DNA of 14,600 nucleotides from Pedococcus sp. (GTDB taxonomy: Bacteria > Actinomycetota > Actinomycetes > Actinomycetales > Dermatophilaceae). Positions within the stretch are counted from its first letter, which is position 1. Every line of letters begins with the position of its first letter. The stretch spans positions 1-14,600 of the forward strand of contig JAICSZ010000011.1 of NCBI GenBank assembly GCA_025936615.1, in the 5' to 3' direction. The notes beneath the pieces are model-generated. The model saw only the letters and a program-made list of their open reading frames with translations. It was not told where the DNA came from and searched no databases. A program made the translations under genes and the position numbers. Positions 6,465-13,245 of this stretch are shown one piece after another.

Positions 6465-8339
6465 GTGGGACGACGTTGGATAGGGATCGTCACCGGACTC
6501 GCGTGCGCACTGGGGGTGACCGGGCCGGCCATGGCTGCACCGCAGCTCAGCAGCGGTGCCTCGACCGGCGGGACGGCAGCGACCGCCGGCGCGGCGACCA
6601 CCGGCGCGGGGACCACCGACGCAGGCACCTATCGCAACCCGCTGCCACTGAGCCTGCCGGACGGACACCACGCGGAGAGCTGCGCGGACCCGACAGCCAT
6701 CCACGGCCAGCAGCCCGGAGACACCCACTGGTACCTGTACTGCACGTCCGACGTCCTCGACAGCTCCGAGACGGGGCCCGACGGCTCACCCCTGTTGCAC
6801 ACGCTCCCGACTTACACGTCGACCGACCTGGTGCACTGGAGCTTTGTGGGAGACGCGGTTCCAGACACCGCGAGGCCGTCCTGGGCGACGGGATTCCTCT
6901 GGGCGCCTGACATCGTCTGGACCGGCCAGCACTACCTGCTCTACTTCGCCGTCTCGGACACCAGCCTGCCGGGAGGTGGTCCGGCCATCGGTGTGGCCAC
7001 GAGCACCGGTCCAACCGGACCGTGGACTGTGTCGGCCACGCCGGCAGTCGCGCCCGAGGACGCGCCGTGCTGCGTGGGCAGCCGACGGTCGCTGCTCGAC
7101 CCGGAGGTGGTCACCGACGGCGGCACGAGCTACATCTACTTCGGCAGCTACTTCGGGGGCATCTCGGCCCGGAAGCTGAGCGCGGACGGGCTCACCTCGG
7201 ACCCCGCGAGCGAGACCCCGATCGCCATCGACAACCGCTACGAGGGCAGCCTGCTGGTGCGACACGGGGGGTGGTGGTACCTCATGGCGTCCGCGACCAA
7301 CTGCTGCAACGGCCCCTTGACTGGGTATGCCGTGTTCGCGGCTCGCTCGCGTAGCCCCCTTGGGCCGTTCCTGGACCGGGACGGTGTTTCCGTGCTGGCC
7401 GGTCGCGTCGGCGGCACACCCGTGCTGGCCCAGAACGGCAACCGGTGGGTGGGCCCGGGCCACAACACCGTCGTGACCGACTTCGCCGGCCAGGACTGGA
7501 CGATCTACCACGCGGTGGACCGTGACGACCCCTACTACGCCGGCCAGGTCGGCTACACCAAGCGCCCCGGCATGCTCGACCCGCTCGACTGGGTCGACGG
7601 CTGGCCCACCGTGCGCGGTGGTGCTGGCCCCTCGGACCGCCCGGTGCCGGCACCCGCCGCCCAGCCGGCGCAGGTGGGGTCCTACAGCCCGGTCGCCTTC
7701 TCCGACCCCCAACCCGGCGACCTCGTCACCGGCCTGTCCGACGACTTCTCGGGCTCGTCCCTGTCACCTCAGTGGAGCTGGGTGCGCCCACCCAGTGGTG
7801 ACGACGCGCCGACGGTTGCGGACGGGGCACTGAGGTGGGCCACGCAGAACGGTGACCTGCAGCCCCCCGCCACCGACCTGGCCTCGGTGCTGACCGAACC
7901 GGCGCCCTCCGGCAACTGGATGGTTGAGACGAAGGTGCGCGTGGACACCCCACCCGAGGGGTGCTGCCAGAACTACGTCCAGGGCGGTCTGGTCGCCTAC
8001 CAGGGCGACGGCCAGTACGTGAAGCTCACCTCCGTCTCCATCTGGGACACCCGGCAGACCGAGATGGGGCGCAAGGACTTCCCAGCGCCGGCTGGCTACC
8101 CGAGCTACGGCAACTCGGTCGTGGGCCCGGTGGGCGACTGGACCTGGCTGAGGCTGGTGCACCGACAGGGGGTCAACGGCGACACCTACACCGCCTACAC
8201 CAGCCTCGACGGCACGACCTGGGACCGAGGGGCGACCTGGCGGCTCGACGGTGCAGTGCGGATCGGTCTCGTGTCGATGGGAGGCGCGGGCTTCACCACG
8301 ACGTTCGACTGGGTCCGCGTCAGCCGCTTCGCCGACTGA
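6465..8339 (+). CDS. Secreted GH43 endo-arabinanase with C-terminal concanavalin-like domain
   Basis: A 624-residue secreted enzyme. Residues 1-24 are a Sec-type signal ending PAMA before APQ, followed by a Thr/Gly/Ala-rich linker to about 53. The GH43 propeller spans about 54-385. Its catalytic triad is Asp75 (CADPTAI), Asp212 (LDPEVV) and Glu260 (YEGSLLV). WAPDIVW, IYFGSYFGGI, WWYLMASATNCCNG and GPGHNTVV (His333) are hallmarks of endo-1,5-alpha-L-arabinanases. From about 421 (LSDDFSGSSLSPQWSWVRPP) to the end is a beta-sandwich domain like those appended to other GH43 enzymes, possibly substrate-binding. The GTG at 6465 is preferred because GAGGAG lies 7 nt before it; an in-frame ATG at 6450 has no ribosome site and would put five extra residues before the signal peptide. 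It should cut arabinan outside the cell into oligomers for the importer. Confidence 0.9.
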   Translation: MGRRWIGIVTGLACALGVTGPAMAAPQLSSGASTGGTAATAGAATTGAGTTDAGTYRNPLPLSLPDGHHAESCADPTAIHGQQPGDTHWYLYCTSDVLDSSETGPDGSPLLHTLPTYTSTDLVHWSFVGDAVPDTARPSWATGFLWAPDIVWTGQHYLLYFAVSDTSLPGGGPAIGVATSTGPTGPWTVSATPAVAPEDAPCCVGSRRSLLDPEVVTDGGTSYIYFGSYFGGISARKLSADGLTSDPASETPIAIDNRYEGSLLVRHGGWWYLMASATNCCNGPLTGYAVFAARSRSPLGPFLDRDGVSVLAGRVGGTPVLAQNGNRWVGPGHNTVVTDFAGQDWTIYHAVDRDDPYYAGQVGYTKRPGMLDPLDWVDGWPTVRGGAGPSDRPVPAPAAQPAQVGSYSPVAFSDPQPGDLVTGLSDDFSGSSLSPQWSWVRPPSGDDAPTVADGALRWATQNGDLQPPATDLASVLTEPAPSGNWMVETKVRVDTPPEGCCQNYVQGGLVAYQGDGQYVKLTSVSIWDTRQTEMGRKDFPAPAGYPSYGNSVVGPVGDWTWLRLVHRQGVNGDTYTAYTSLDGTTWDRGATWRLDGAVRIGLVSMGGAGFTTTFDWVRVSRFAD

Positions 8340-8373
8340 GCGAGCCGGGCCCGTCTCGGCGGGCGGGCGCTCA
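8337..8373. terminator. Possible shared terminator between convergent genes
   Basis: The two convergent genes end 31 nt apart. Their stop codons lie at the two outer ends of one inverted repeat: TGAGCG (8337-8342) pairs with CGCTCA (8368-8373). Inside, GCCCG (8349-8353) pairs with CGGGC (8360-8364) around a 6-nt loop. There is no T-run on either strand, so termination is only plausible. Confidence 0.4.
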
Positions 8374-10029
8374 GGCGTGCCCGGGTTCCTCGCGCCCCGC
8401 ACGGTCGCCGCGCCTGGCGGCGTCCTCGTCGAGGTAGCGCCCGATCCTCTGGTGCACCTCCGCGTCCGCCTCGCGGTGCCCGGTCACGGCGGCGACGAAG
8501 TCACGCCCGTCGAGCCACAACACCTCGGACCGCCCGCGCGAGACGACTGTCGCGGTCCGGTGCTGGCCGCCCAGCAAGGCGACCTCACCGAACCCCTCCC
8601 CCGCGCCCAGGACGCGCACCTGTCGCCCGTCCTGCTCCACTGCAACCTCGCCGTGCGCGACGACCGCGTACCGGTCTGAGCGGTCGCCCTGGCGCACCGC
8701 GACCTCGCCGTCCTCCAAGGTGACCCGCAGCGCGCGGCGCGCCAGACGTTCGAGTCCCAGCCTCGGCAGCGATCCCATCATGGCCACGCGCTCCAGGACC
8801 TGCAGCCGCTGTCCCACAGCGGGGTCCGCGAAGTCCCGGTCCTGGCGGCGAAGCACTGGCAACGACGCGAGCGGCGCCGCGGTCATGGCCAGGCCGGAGA
8901 GCACCATTGCAGGGCCGAGTCCGAGCCAACCGACCAGGAGTGGACCAGCCAACGAGCCCAGCCCCACCGCCCCTGCCATCAGACTCCAGAAGGCGCCGTA
9001 CACGCGCCCGGCGACGGCGTCGGGAACCAGCCGGTCGGTGAGGGTGAACATGAAGATGTCCTCGAGCGCGTTCCCGATGCCCACCAGCCCCATGGCGAGC
9101 CATGGAACCCACGCCTGGTCGAGGAGGCCCATCAGCGCCACCGGCAGTCCCCAGAGGCACAGCGCCAGTGCGAACCGCTGGCCGGCGCTGCGACCTGAGG
9201 ACCGGAAGGCCAGCGCCGCGCCGAGGACTCCGCCGACTCCCACGGCCGCGAACAGCCCGGCGGCCCGACCCTCGCTCCCCAAGCGGTCGAGCGCAATGAC
9301 CACCAGGAAGACGTTGACCAGCCCGCGCATGACGCACTGGGCGGCAGCGAGGGCGAGGAACAGGCGCAGGTCACGTCCGAGCAGGACGGCGAACCCGGCG
9401 AAGGCCTCACCGAGCCAGGTCCGACCGCCGCGACGCGGCGGCTGGAACGGCGTGCGAATCGACGCAGAGACCACGCCGCTCACGAGGTAGACCGCCGCGA
9501 TCGCCCAGAACGCCGCGGTCGTGCTCGAGCCTGCGATGAGCAGCCCGGCGACGACCGGCCCCGCCACGGTGCCCACGGCCTCGGCGCCGCTGTAGACGGA
9601 GTTGGCCCACACCAGCTCTCCCGGCGTGCGCACGACCTGCGACTGCAGTGCCCTCACGCACGACTTGGACAGCGCGCTGACCACGGACCCCGCGGCAACA
9701 GCCAGCACGATCACGGGCAGCGAGCCGGCCGCCGACGCGAGGGCCACGGCTGCGCAGGCGAGACACCAGACGCCGTGGCCGAGCGCCAGGACCAGTGGTC
9801 GGCGCATCCGGTCCGTGAGCGAGGCCACGCCAGGCCCGATGACGGCGCCCGGCAGCAGCCGTGCCGCGCCCACCAGGCCGACCGCCGAGGCGCCACCGAG
9901 GTCGTAGGCCAGAACCGAGAGCACCACGAGTACGGCCCACTCGCAGGTCATCCACGCGAGCCAGCTGAGCTGGAGCATGACGAGGTTGCGGTTGCGGACC
10001 ATTCGTCCGATTCTGCTGCCCACGGGCAC
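8371..10029 (-). CDS. MFS-like transporter fused to a cyclic-nucleotide-binding domain
   Basis: A 552-residue protein. Residues 15 to about 400 contain roughly ten to twelve hydrophobic segments of a major-facilitator fold, with the cytoplasmic signature SLTDRMRRPLVLALG after the second segment and a repeated half (DRLVPDAVAGRVYG). A soluble tail from about 415 to 520 resembles the Crp/CAP nucleotide-binding beta-roll: VRQGDRSDRYAVVAHGEVAV, then the phosphate-binding cassette GEGFGEVALLGGQHRTATV, with the Glu (about 482) and Arg-Thr (about 491-492) that contact cyclic nucleotide in CAP. No DNA-binding helix follows. Substrate unknown; gating of efflux by a nucleotide is an inference. The start is uncertain: GTG 10029, GTG 10023 and ATG 10002 are in frame, none with a strong ribosome site. 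It lies 72 nt after the helicase gene and may be transcribed with it. Confidence 0.85.
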   Translation of the reverse strand: MPVGSRIGRMVRNRNLVMLQLSWLAWMTCEWAVLVVLSVLAYDLGGASAVGLVGAARLLPGAVIGPGVASLTDRMRRPLVLALGHGVWCLACAAVALASAAGSLPVIVLAVAAGSVVSALSKSCVRALQSQVVRTPGELVWANSVYSGAEAVGTVAGPVVAGLLIAGSSTTAAFWAIAAVYLVSGVVSASIRTPFQPPRRGGRTWLGEAFAGFAVLLGRDLRLFLALAAAQCVMRGLVNVFLVVIALDRLGSEGRAAGLFAAVGVGGVLGAALAFRSSGRSAGQRFALALCLWGLPVALMGLLDQAWVPWLAMGLVGIGNALEDIFMFTLTDRLVPDAVAGRVYGAFWSLMAGAVGLGSLAGPLLVGWLGLGPAMVLSGLAMTAAPLASLPVLRRQDRDFADPAVGQRLQVLERVAMMGSLPRLGLERLARRALRVTLEDGEVAVRQGDRSDRYAVVAHGEVAVEQDGRQVRVLGAGEGFGEVALLGGQHRTATVVSRGRSEVLWLDGRDFVAAVTGHREADAEVHQRIGRYLDEDAARRGDRAGREEPGHA

Positions 10030-10072
10030 GACGGCACTACGTCAGCGGGTGGACCTTCGTCCATGTCGTTGG

Positions 10073-10092
10073 CCGGCACAGAGGTATGCCGG
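10073..10092 (-). terminator. Hairpin after the helicase gene, possible terminator
   Basis: CCGGCA (10073-10078) and TGCCGG (10087-10092) form a perfect 6-bp stem with an 8-nt loop, starting 10 nt beyond the helicase stop. No T-run follows. A second small hairpin, TGGAC-CTTC-GTCCA at 10050-10063, lies between it and the transporter start. Either could end or attenuate transcription between the two genes. Confidence 0.35.
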
Positions 10093-10096
10093 GTGG
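10083..10096 (+). repeat. Copy of recurring motif GGTATGCCG(C)GTGG, intergenic
   Basis: GGTATGCCGGGTGG matches 13 of 14 bases of the form seen at 13719-13732 and 14431-14444. It overlaps the right arm of the hairpin after the helicase gene. The 9-mer core GGTATGCCG also occurs at 7324-7332 (plus) inside the arabinanase gene, and the 12-mer GGTATGCCGCGT at 11899-11910 (minus) inside the methyltransferase gene. Confidence 0.6.
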
Positions 10097-10101
10097 TGGC
10101 C

Positions 10102-11502
10102 TCAGCGGCCGCGGCGCCCCGCGGAGAAGTCAGCGAGGCCGCCGGAGCGGCCGGAAGGGGCCGCACCAGCGCGAGAGCCCCGCCGGCCGCGGCCCGCCGA
10201 GGCCTGGCCGGAGGCCGCCCTCTGCGGACGACCGGCCGCAGAGCCGCGTCGAGCGCTGCTGGGACGCCGGCCCGGGCCGGACGTCTGAGGCTGCCGCGCG
10301 GGAAGAGGGGCAGGTATCACGAGGTCGGCGGTCGGGCCGGTGAGCTGCACGATCGCGGGGTGGCCCGGTGCGACGTCGACAGCGGTCGGCTTGATCCCCG
10401 CCTGGCGCATCAGCGTGCGGGTGTCGTTCCGCTCTTCGGGAGTGCTGACGGTGACCACCACGCCCTCGGCGCCCGCGCGAGCGGTGCGGCCGGATCGGTG
10501 CAGGTACGCCTTGTGCTCTGCCGGAGGGTCCACGTGCACGACCAGGCTGACGTCGTCGACGTGGATGCCGCGCGCGGCGATGTCGGTCGCGACCAGGACC
10601 CGGCTGGTGCCCTCGCTGAAGGCGGCGAGGTTGCGCTGACGGGCACTCTGGGAGAGGTTCCCGTGCAGGTCGACAGCAGGGATTCCGGCGGCGGTCAGCT
10701 GCTTGGCGAGCTTCTTGGCGCCGTGCTTGGTCCGGGTGAAGGCAAGCGTGCGGCCCTGTCCGGCAACGAGCTCGCGCACGACGGACGGCTTGTTGTCCCG
10801 GGAGACGTGGAAGAGGTGGTGTGCCATGGCGGGGACGGGGGAGGCCGCACTGTCCACGCTGTGGGTCACCGGGTTGTGCAGGTACCGCTTGACCAGCTGG
10901 TCGATCGCGTTGTCCAGGGTCGCCGAGAACAGCAGCCGTTGGGCATTTCGGGGCGTGGCGTCCAACAGGCGCTTCACGGCGGGGAGGAAGCCGAGGTCGG
11001 CCATGTGGTCCGCCTCGTCGAGGACGGTGACCTCGACGTCGGCGAGCCTGACGTGGCCCTGGCCGATGAGGTCCTCGAGACGACCAGGGGTGGCGATGAC
11101 GACGTCGACGCCGCGACGCAGGGCAGCCACCTGCGGGTTCTGGCCGACGCCGCCGAAGATGGTCATGGTGCGCAGGCCCACGGCGGCAGCAAGTGGCTGC
11201 ATGGTCTCTGCCACCTGGGTTGCCAGCTCGCGAGTGGGCACGAGCACCAGGGCGCGAGGGGTGTGGGGCGCACGACGGCGGCCGGATGCGGACAGCGTGG
11301 CGAGCGTGGGAACCGCGAAGGCCACGGTCTTGCCGCTACCGGTGCGGCCGCGGCCGAGGACGTCTCGACCGGCCAGGGAGTCCGGGAGGGTTGCGGCCTG
11401 GATCGGGAACGGGGTGTCGATGCCGCGCGCGTGCAGAGCGTCGACGATCCGCGCGGGCACGCCGCAGTCGGAGAAGGACGGGGTGGGCTGGGGTGTGGGC
11501 AT
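10102..11502 (-). CDS. DEAD-box ATP-dependent RNA helicase
   Basis: A 466-residue helicase with all motifs of the family in order: Q motif (FSDCGV...PFPIQAATLP, 10-40), motif I GRTGSGKT with Lys58, Ia PTRELA, GG and TPGR, motif II DEAD at 162-165, motif III SAT, then HGNLSQ, ATDIAARGIHVDDV and HRSGRTARAG in the second RecA-like domain. The last 65 or so residues are a disordered basic tail rich in Arg, Gly, Ser and Ala, as in RhlE/CsdA-like helicases that unwind structured RNA or assist ribosome assembly and cold growth. The ATG at 11502 begins MPTPQPTPSFSDCG, directly before the Q motif. The ribosome site is weak (GAGAG about 8 nt upstream). The frame stays open to an ATG at 11640, but that stretch does not look like protein and is taken as leader. 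Confidence 0.94.
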   Translation of the reverse strand: MPTPQPTPSFSDCGVPARIVDALHARGIDTPFPIQAATLPDSLAGRDVLGRGRTGSGKTVAFAVPTLATLSASGRRRAPHTPRALVLVPTRELATQVAETMQPLAAAVGLRTMTIFGGVGQNPQVAALRRGVDVVIATPGRLEDLIGQGHVRLADVEVTVLDEADHMADLGFLPAVKRLLDATPRNAQRLLFSATLDNAIDQLVKRYLHNPVTHSVDSAASPVPAMAHHLFHVSRDNKPSVVRELVAGQGRTLAFTRTKHGAKKLAKQLTAAGIPAVDLHGNLSQSARQRNLAAFSEGTSRVLVATDIAARGIHVDDVSLVVHVDPPAEHKAYLHRSGRTARAGAEGVVVTVSTPEERNDTRTLMRQAGIKPTAVDVAPGHPAIVQLTGPTADLVIPAPLPARQPQTSGPGRRPSSARRGSAAGRPQRAASGQASAGRGRRGSRAGAAPSGRSGGLADFSAGRRGR

Positions 11503-11689
11503 GAACAAGCTCTCATCAGGCGTAGGAGTGGCCGAAGTTGCTGGACCACTCACGACTTCTGTGAGCTGACGGCGCCAACCAGGGTTGGGGCGCGGAGCAG
11601 ACGACCTGTGGTGCACCGAAATGCGCACCGGACCCTTCAACCCTATCGGGGGCGGACCGCATTCCCGAATCGGGGGCGCTGGCTCGCCG
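11503..11689 (-). other. Intergenic region, probable 5' leader of the helicase gene
   Basis: These 187 bp separate the methyltransferase stop from the helicase start, both on the minus strand. Two small hairpins are visible: CTCAC/GTGAG (11549-11565, 7-nt loop) and CCAAC/GTTGG (11575-11588, 4-nt loop). The 10-mer ATCGGGGGCG is directly repeated at 11645-11654 and 11669-11678. I see no convincing promoter boxes. A structured leader would suit a DEAD-box helicase gene, since such genes are often controlled through their 5' regions, but this is inference. Confidence 0.35.
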
Positions 11690-12343
11690 TCAGCGACGTC
11701 GCGCGATGGTCAGCCCGTCGTACGCGGTCAGGACGACCGCCTCGACGCGGTCGTCGGCCGCAACGAGGTCGTTGAACTCCTGCAACGCGGCCAGGTTGGC
11801 GTCCTCGCCGGCTGAACCGGTGATCCGGCCACTCCACAGGACGTTGTCCGCGAGCAGCAGGCCACCACTGCGGACGCGCGGTACCAGCTCGGCCCAGTAC
11901 GCGGCATACCCCTGCTTGTCCGCGTCGATGAAGACCAGGTCGAGGTCGGCCTCGAGGGGCAGTGCACGCAGGGTCTCCACCGCGGGCGCAATGGTCAGGT
12001 CGATCCGGTCGGCGACCCCGGCGGCAGCCCAGGCCCGGCGCGCAACCGTCGTCCACTCCTCGCTGACGTCGCAGCAGAGCAGCCGCCCACCCTCCTCGAG
12101 CCCACGCGCGATGCACAGGCTCGAGTACCCGGTGAACGTGCCGACCTCGACGGCTCGTCGTGCGCCAACCAGCCGGGTGAGCAGGGTCAACAGCTGGCCC
12201 TGGTCGTCGCCGATCTGCATCCCCGCCGCGTCGCCGAGGGCGCGGGTCTGCTGCTGGAGACGCCGCACCTCGACATCGGGTCGCCACGTGCCGTGCTCGA
12301 CCGCGTAGGAGCGGACCTCGTCGGTCACCTCGAAGCTGCGCAT
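11690..12343 (-). CDS. Class I SAM-dependent O-methyltransferase (CCoAOMT-like)
   Basis: A 217-residue cytoplasmic enzyme of the metal-dependent catechol/caffeoyl-CoA O-methyltransferase family, which moves a methyl group from S-adenosylmethionine to a vicinal hydroxyl. Visible: the SAM loop VEVGTFTGYSSLCIA (65-79), the acidic CCDVSEEW (90-97), LDLVFIDADKQGYAAYW (134-150) with the first metal-binding Asp140, and LLLADNVLWSG (162-172) with Asp166-Asn167 completing the metal site. Length and all core motifs are normal. The ATG at 12343 has only GGGCGG close upstream, so the start is moderately sure; it gives the family's typical helical N-terminus (RSYAVEHG). The substrate cannot be read from the sequence. 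Neighbours give no pathway clue: helicase downstream, tRNA upstream beyond a large hairpin. Confidence 0.93.
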   Translation of the reverse strand: MRSFEVTDEVRSYAVEHGTWRPDVEVRRLQQQTRALGDAAGMQIGDDQGQLLTLLTRLVGARRAVEVGTFTGYSSLCIARGLEEGGRLLCCDVSEEWTTVARRAWAAAGVADRIDLTIAPAVETLRALPLEADLDLVFIDADKQGYAAYWAELVPRVRSGGLLLADNVLWSGRITGSAGEDANLAALQEFNDLVAADDRVEAVVLTAYDGLTIARRR

Positions 12344-12371
12344 CCGCCCACGGTACGTCTCCCTGACGCCG

Positions 12372-12431
12372 TCGACAGGGTGGCAAACCGTCCTGCCCTG
12401 CCCTGCTGAGGTCGGTTTGCCACCCGGTCGA
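12372..12431. repeat. 19-bp near-perfect inverted repeat 3' of tRNA-Ser
   Basis: GGGTGGCAAACCG (12378-12390) pairs perfectly with CGGTTTGCCACCC (12413-12425). After one mismatch (12377/12426) the stem continues with TCGAC (12372-12376) and GTCGA (12427-12431). The 22-nt loop contains three tandem CCTGC units (12392-12406). On the tRNA strand the hairpin begins 14 nt after the mature tRNA end, so it may terminate or stabilise that transcript, though no T-run follows. It could also be a small structured RNA or the remnant of a repeat element. Confidence 0.8.
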
Positions 12432-12445
12432 GCGGTTTGGCTTGG

Positions 12446-12532
12446 CGGTGGCGGTGGGATTTGAACCCACGGAGGAGTTGCCCCCTCACACGCTTTCGAG
12501 GCGTGCTCCTTAGGCCGCTCGGACACGCCACC
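12446..12532 (-). tRNA. tRNA-Ser (anticodon CGA)
   Basis: The 87-nt cloverleaf is complete. The acceptor stem GGTGGCG pairs with CGCCACC and is followed by discriminator G. The D arm begins GTCCGAGCGGCC. The anticodon loop is CTCGAAA, with anticodon CGA at 12498-12496, flanked by stem CACGC/GCGTG. A long variable arm follows, typical of class II serine tRNAs, then T arm GTGGG-TTCAAAT-CCCAC. It decodes UCG. The 3' CCA is not encoded. A -10-like TAGCCT (12545-12540) ends 7 nt before the mature 5' end, which would place transcription start near the tRNA itself. Confidence 0.97.
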
Positions 12533-12597
12533 GCCGAGCAGGCTACTAGAGCAGTCGACCGCCCAAGAAATCGGCAGCAGACCCCAGCCCGCCCGCC

Positions 12598-13245
12598 TCA
12601 GCGCGGCTGAGCCGCGTCGTCCTTCGTGCTGGACTCCGACCGGCGACGCCGCACGACCCAGACCACCACGGCCACGATGACGACCAGGCCGACCGCCGCC
12701 GCGGTGCCGCGCCCGAGCCACTGCGCCACCTTGTGGTACGACGCCCCCGCGAGGTAGCCGGCGGTGACCGCCGTTGCACCCCAAGCGATCCCACCGGCCG
12801 CGTTCCACGGGAGGAACATCCGGTAGCGCATCCCGCTCAGTCCCGCCAGAGCCGGCATCACGGCGCGGAAGAACGCCGTCCACCTCCCCAGGAACACCGC
12901 CGCACCACCTCGACGGCGCAGGAAGTCCTGCGCCTCGTCGAGCCGAGCTCGACGCCGCTCGAGGATGCGCAGCCCCATCACGCGGGGGCCGAGCAGCCGC
13001 CCCACCTCGTAGCCGACCGAGTCTCCGACGATCGCCGCCAGCACCACCACGAGCAGCACCGCCGGGTAGGACGTGTGGCCCAGGCTCGCCGTGACCCCGC
13101 CGATGATGGCCAGCGTCTCCCCCGGGATCACGAACCCGACGAACAGCGCGTCCTCGGCGAACACGATCAGGGCCACGCTGAGGTAGACGAGCCAGGGCGG
13201 GGCCCCGAGGACGTCGTGGACGAGGTTCGACACGAACCCGCTCAC
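12598..13245 (-). CDS. DedA-family membrane protein
   Basis: A 215-residue integral membrane protein of the DedA/VTT group, linked in other bacteria to undecaprenyl-phosphate or lipid flipping and to membrane homeostasis. Visible: AEDALFVGFVIPGETL (30-45) with the conserved acidic residues Glu31 and Glu43, GDSVGYEVGRLLG (74-86), and the signature AVFLGRWTAFFRAVMPALAGLSGMRYRMFLPWN (Arg121 and Arg127 conserved). A final membrane segment (AAAVGLVVIVAVVVWVV) is followed by an Arg-rich tail. The GTG at 13245 overlaps the tadA TGA by 4 nt (GTGA), with GAGG just upstream, so translation is probably coupled. An upstream GTG/ATG-initiated extension would lie inside tadA and is unlikely. The substrate is not evident. 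Confidence 0.92.
   Translation of the reverse strand: MSGFVSNLVHDVLGAPPWLVYLSVALIVFAEDALFVGFVIPGETLAIIGGVTASLGHTSYPAVLLVVVLAAIVGDSVGYEVGRLLGPRVMGLRILERRRARLDEAQDFLRRRGGAAVFLGRWTAFFRAVMPALAGLSGMRYRMFLPWNAAGGIAWGATAVTAGYLAGASYHKVAQWLGRGTAAAVGLVVIVAVVVWVVRRRRSESSTKDDAAQPR

Noticed and set aside
11503..11640. N-terminal extension of the helicase to ATG 11640
   Set aside because: The 46 extra residues are low-complexity and precede the Q motif by an unusual distance; they are more likely untranslated leader.
9775..11775. A 666-codon plus-strand open frame
   Set aside because: Antisense to the clear DEAD-box helicase and part of the transporter; high-GC third positions keep antisense frames open.
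12392..12406. CCTGC x3 as a CRISPR or satellite repeat
   Set aside because: Only 15 bp and confined to a hairpin loop; no spacers or further units.
12446..12532. tRNA-Ser as an integration site of a mobile element
   Set aside because: No integrase, no repeated tRNA 3' end and no change in composition or gene type is visible on either side.
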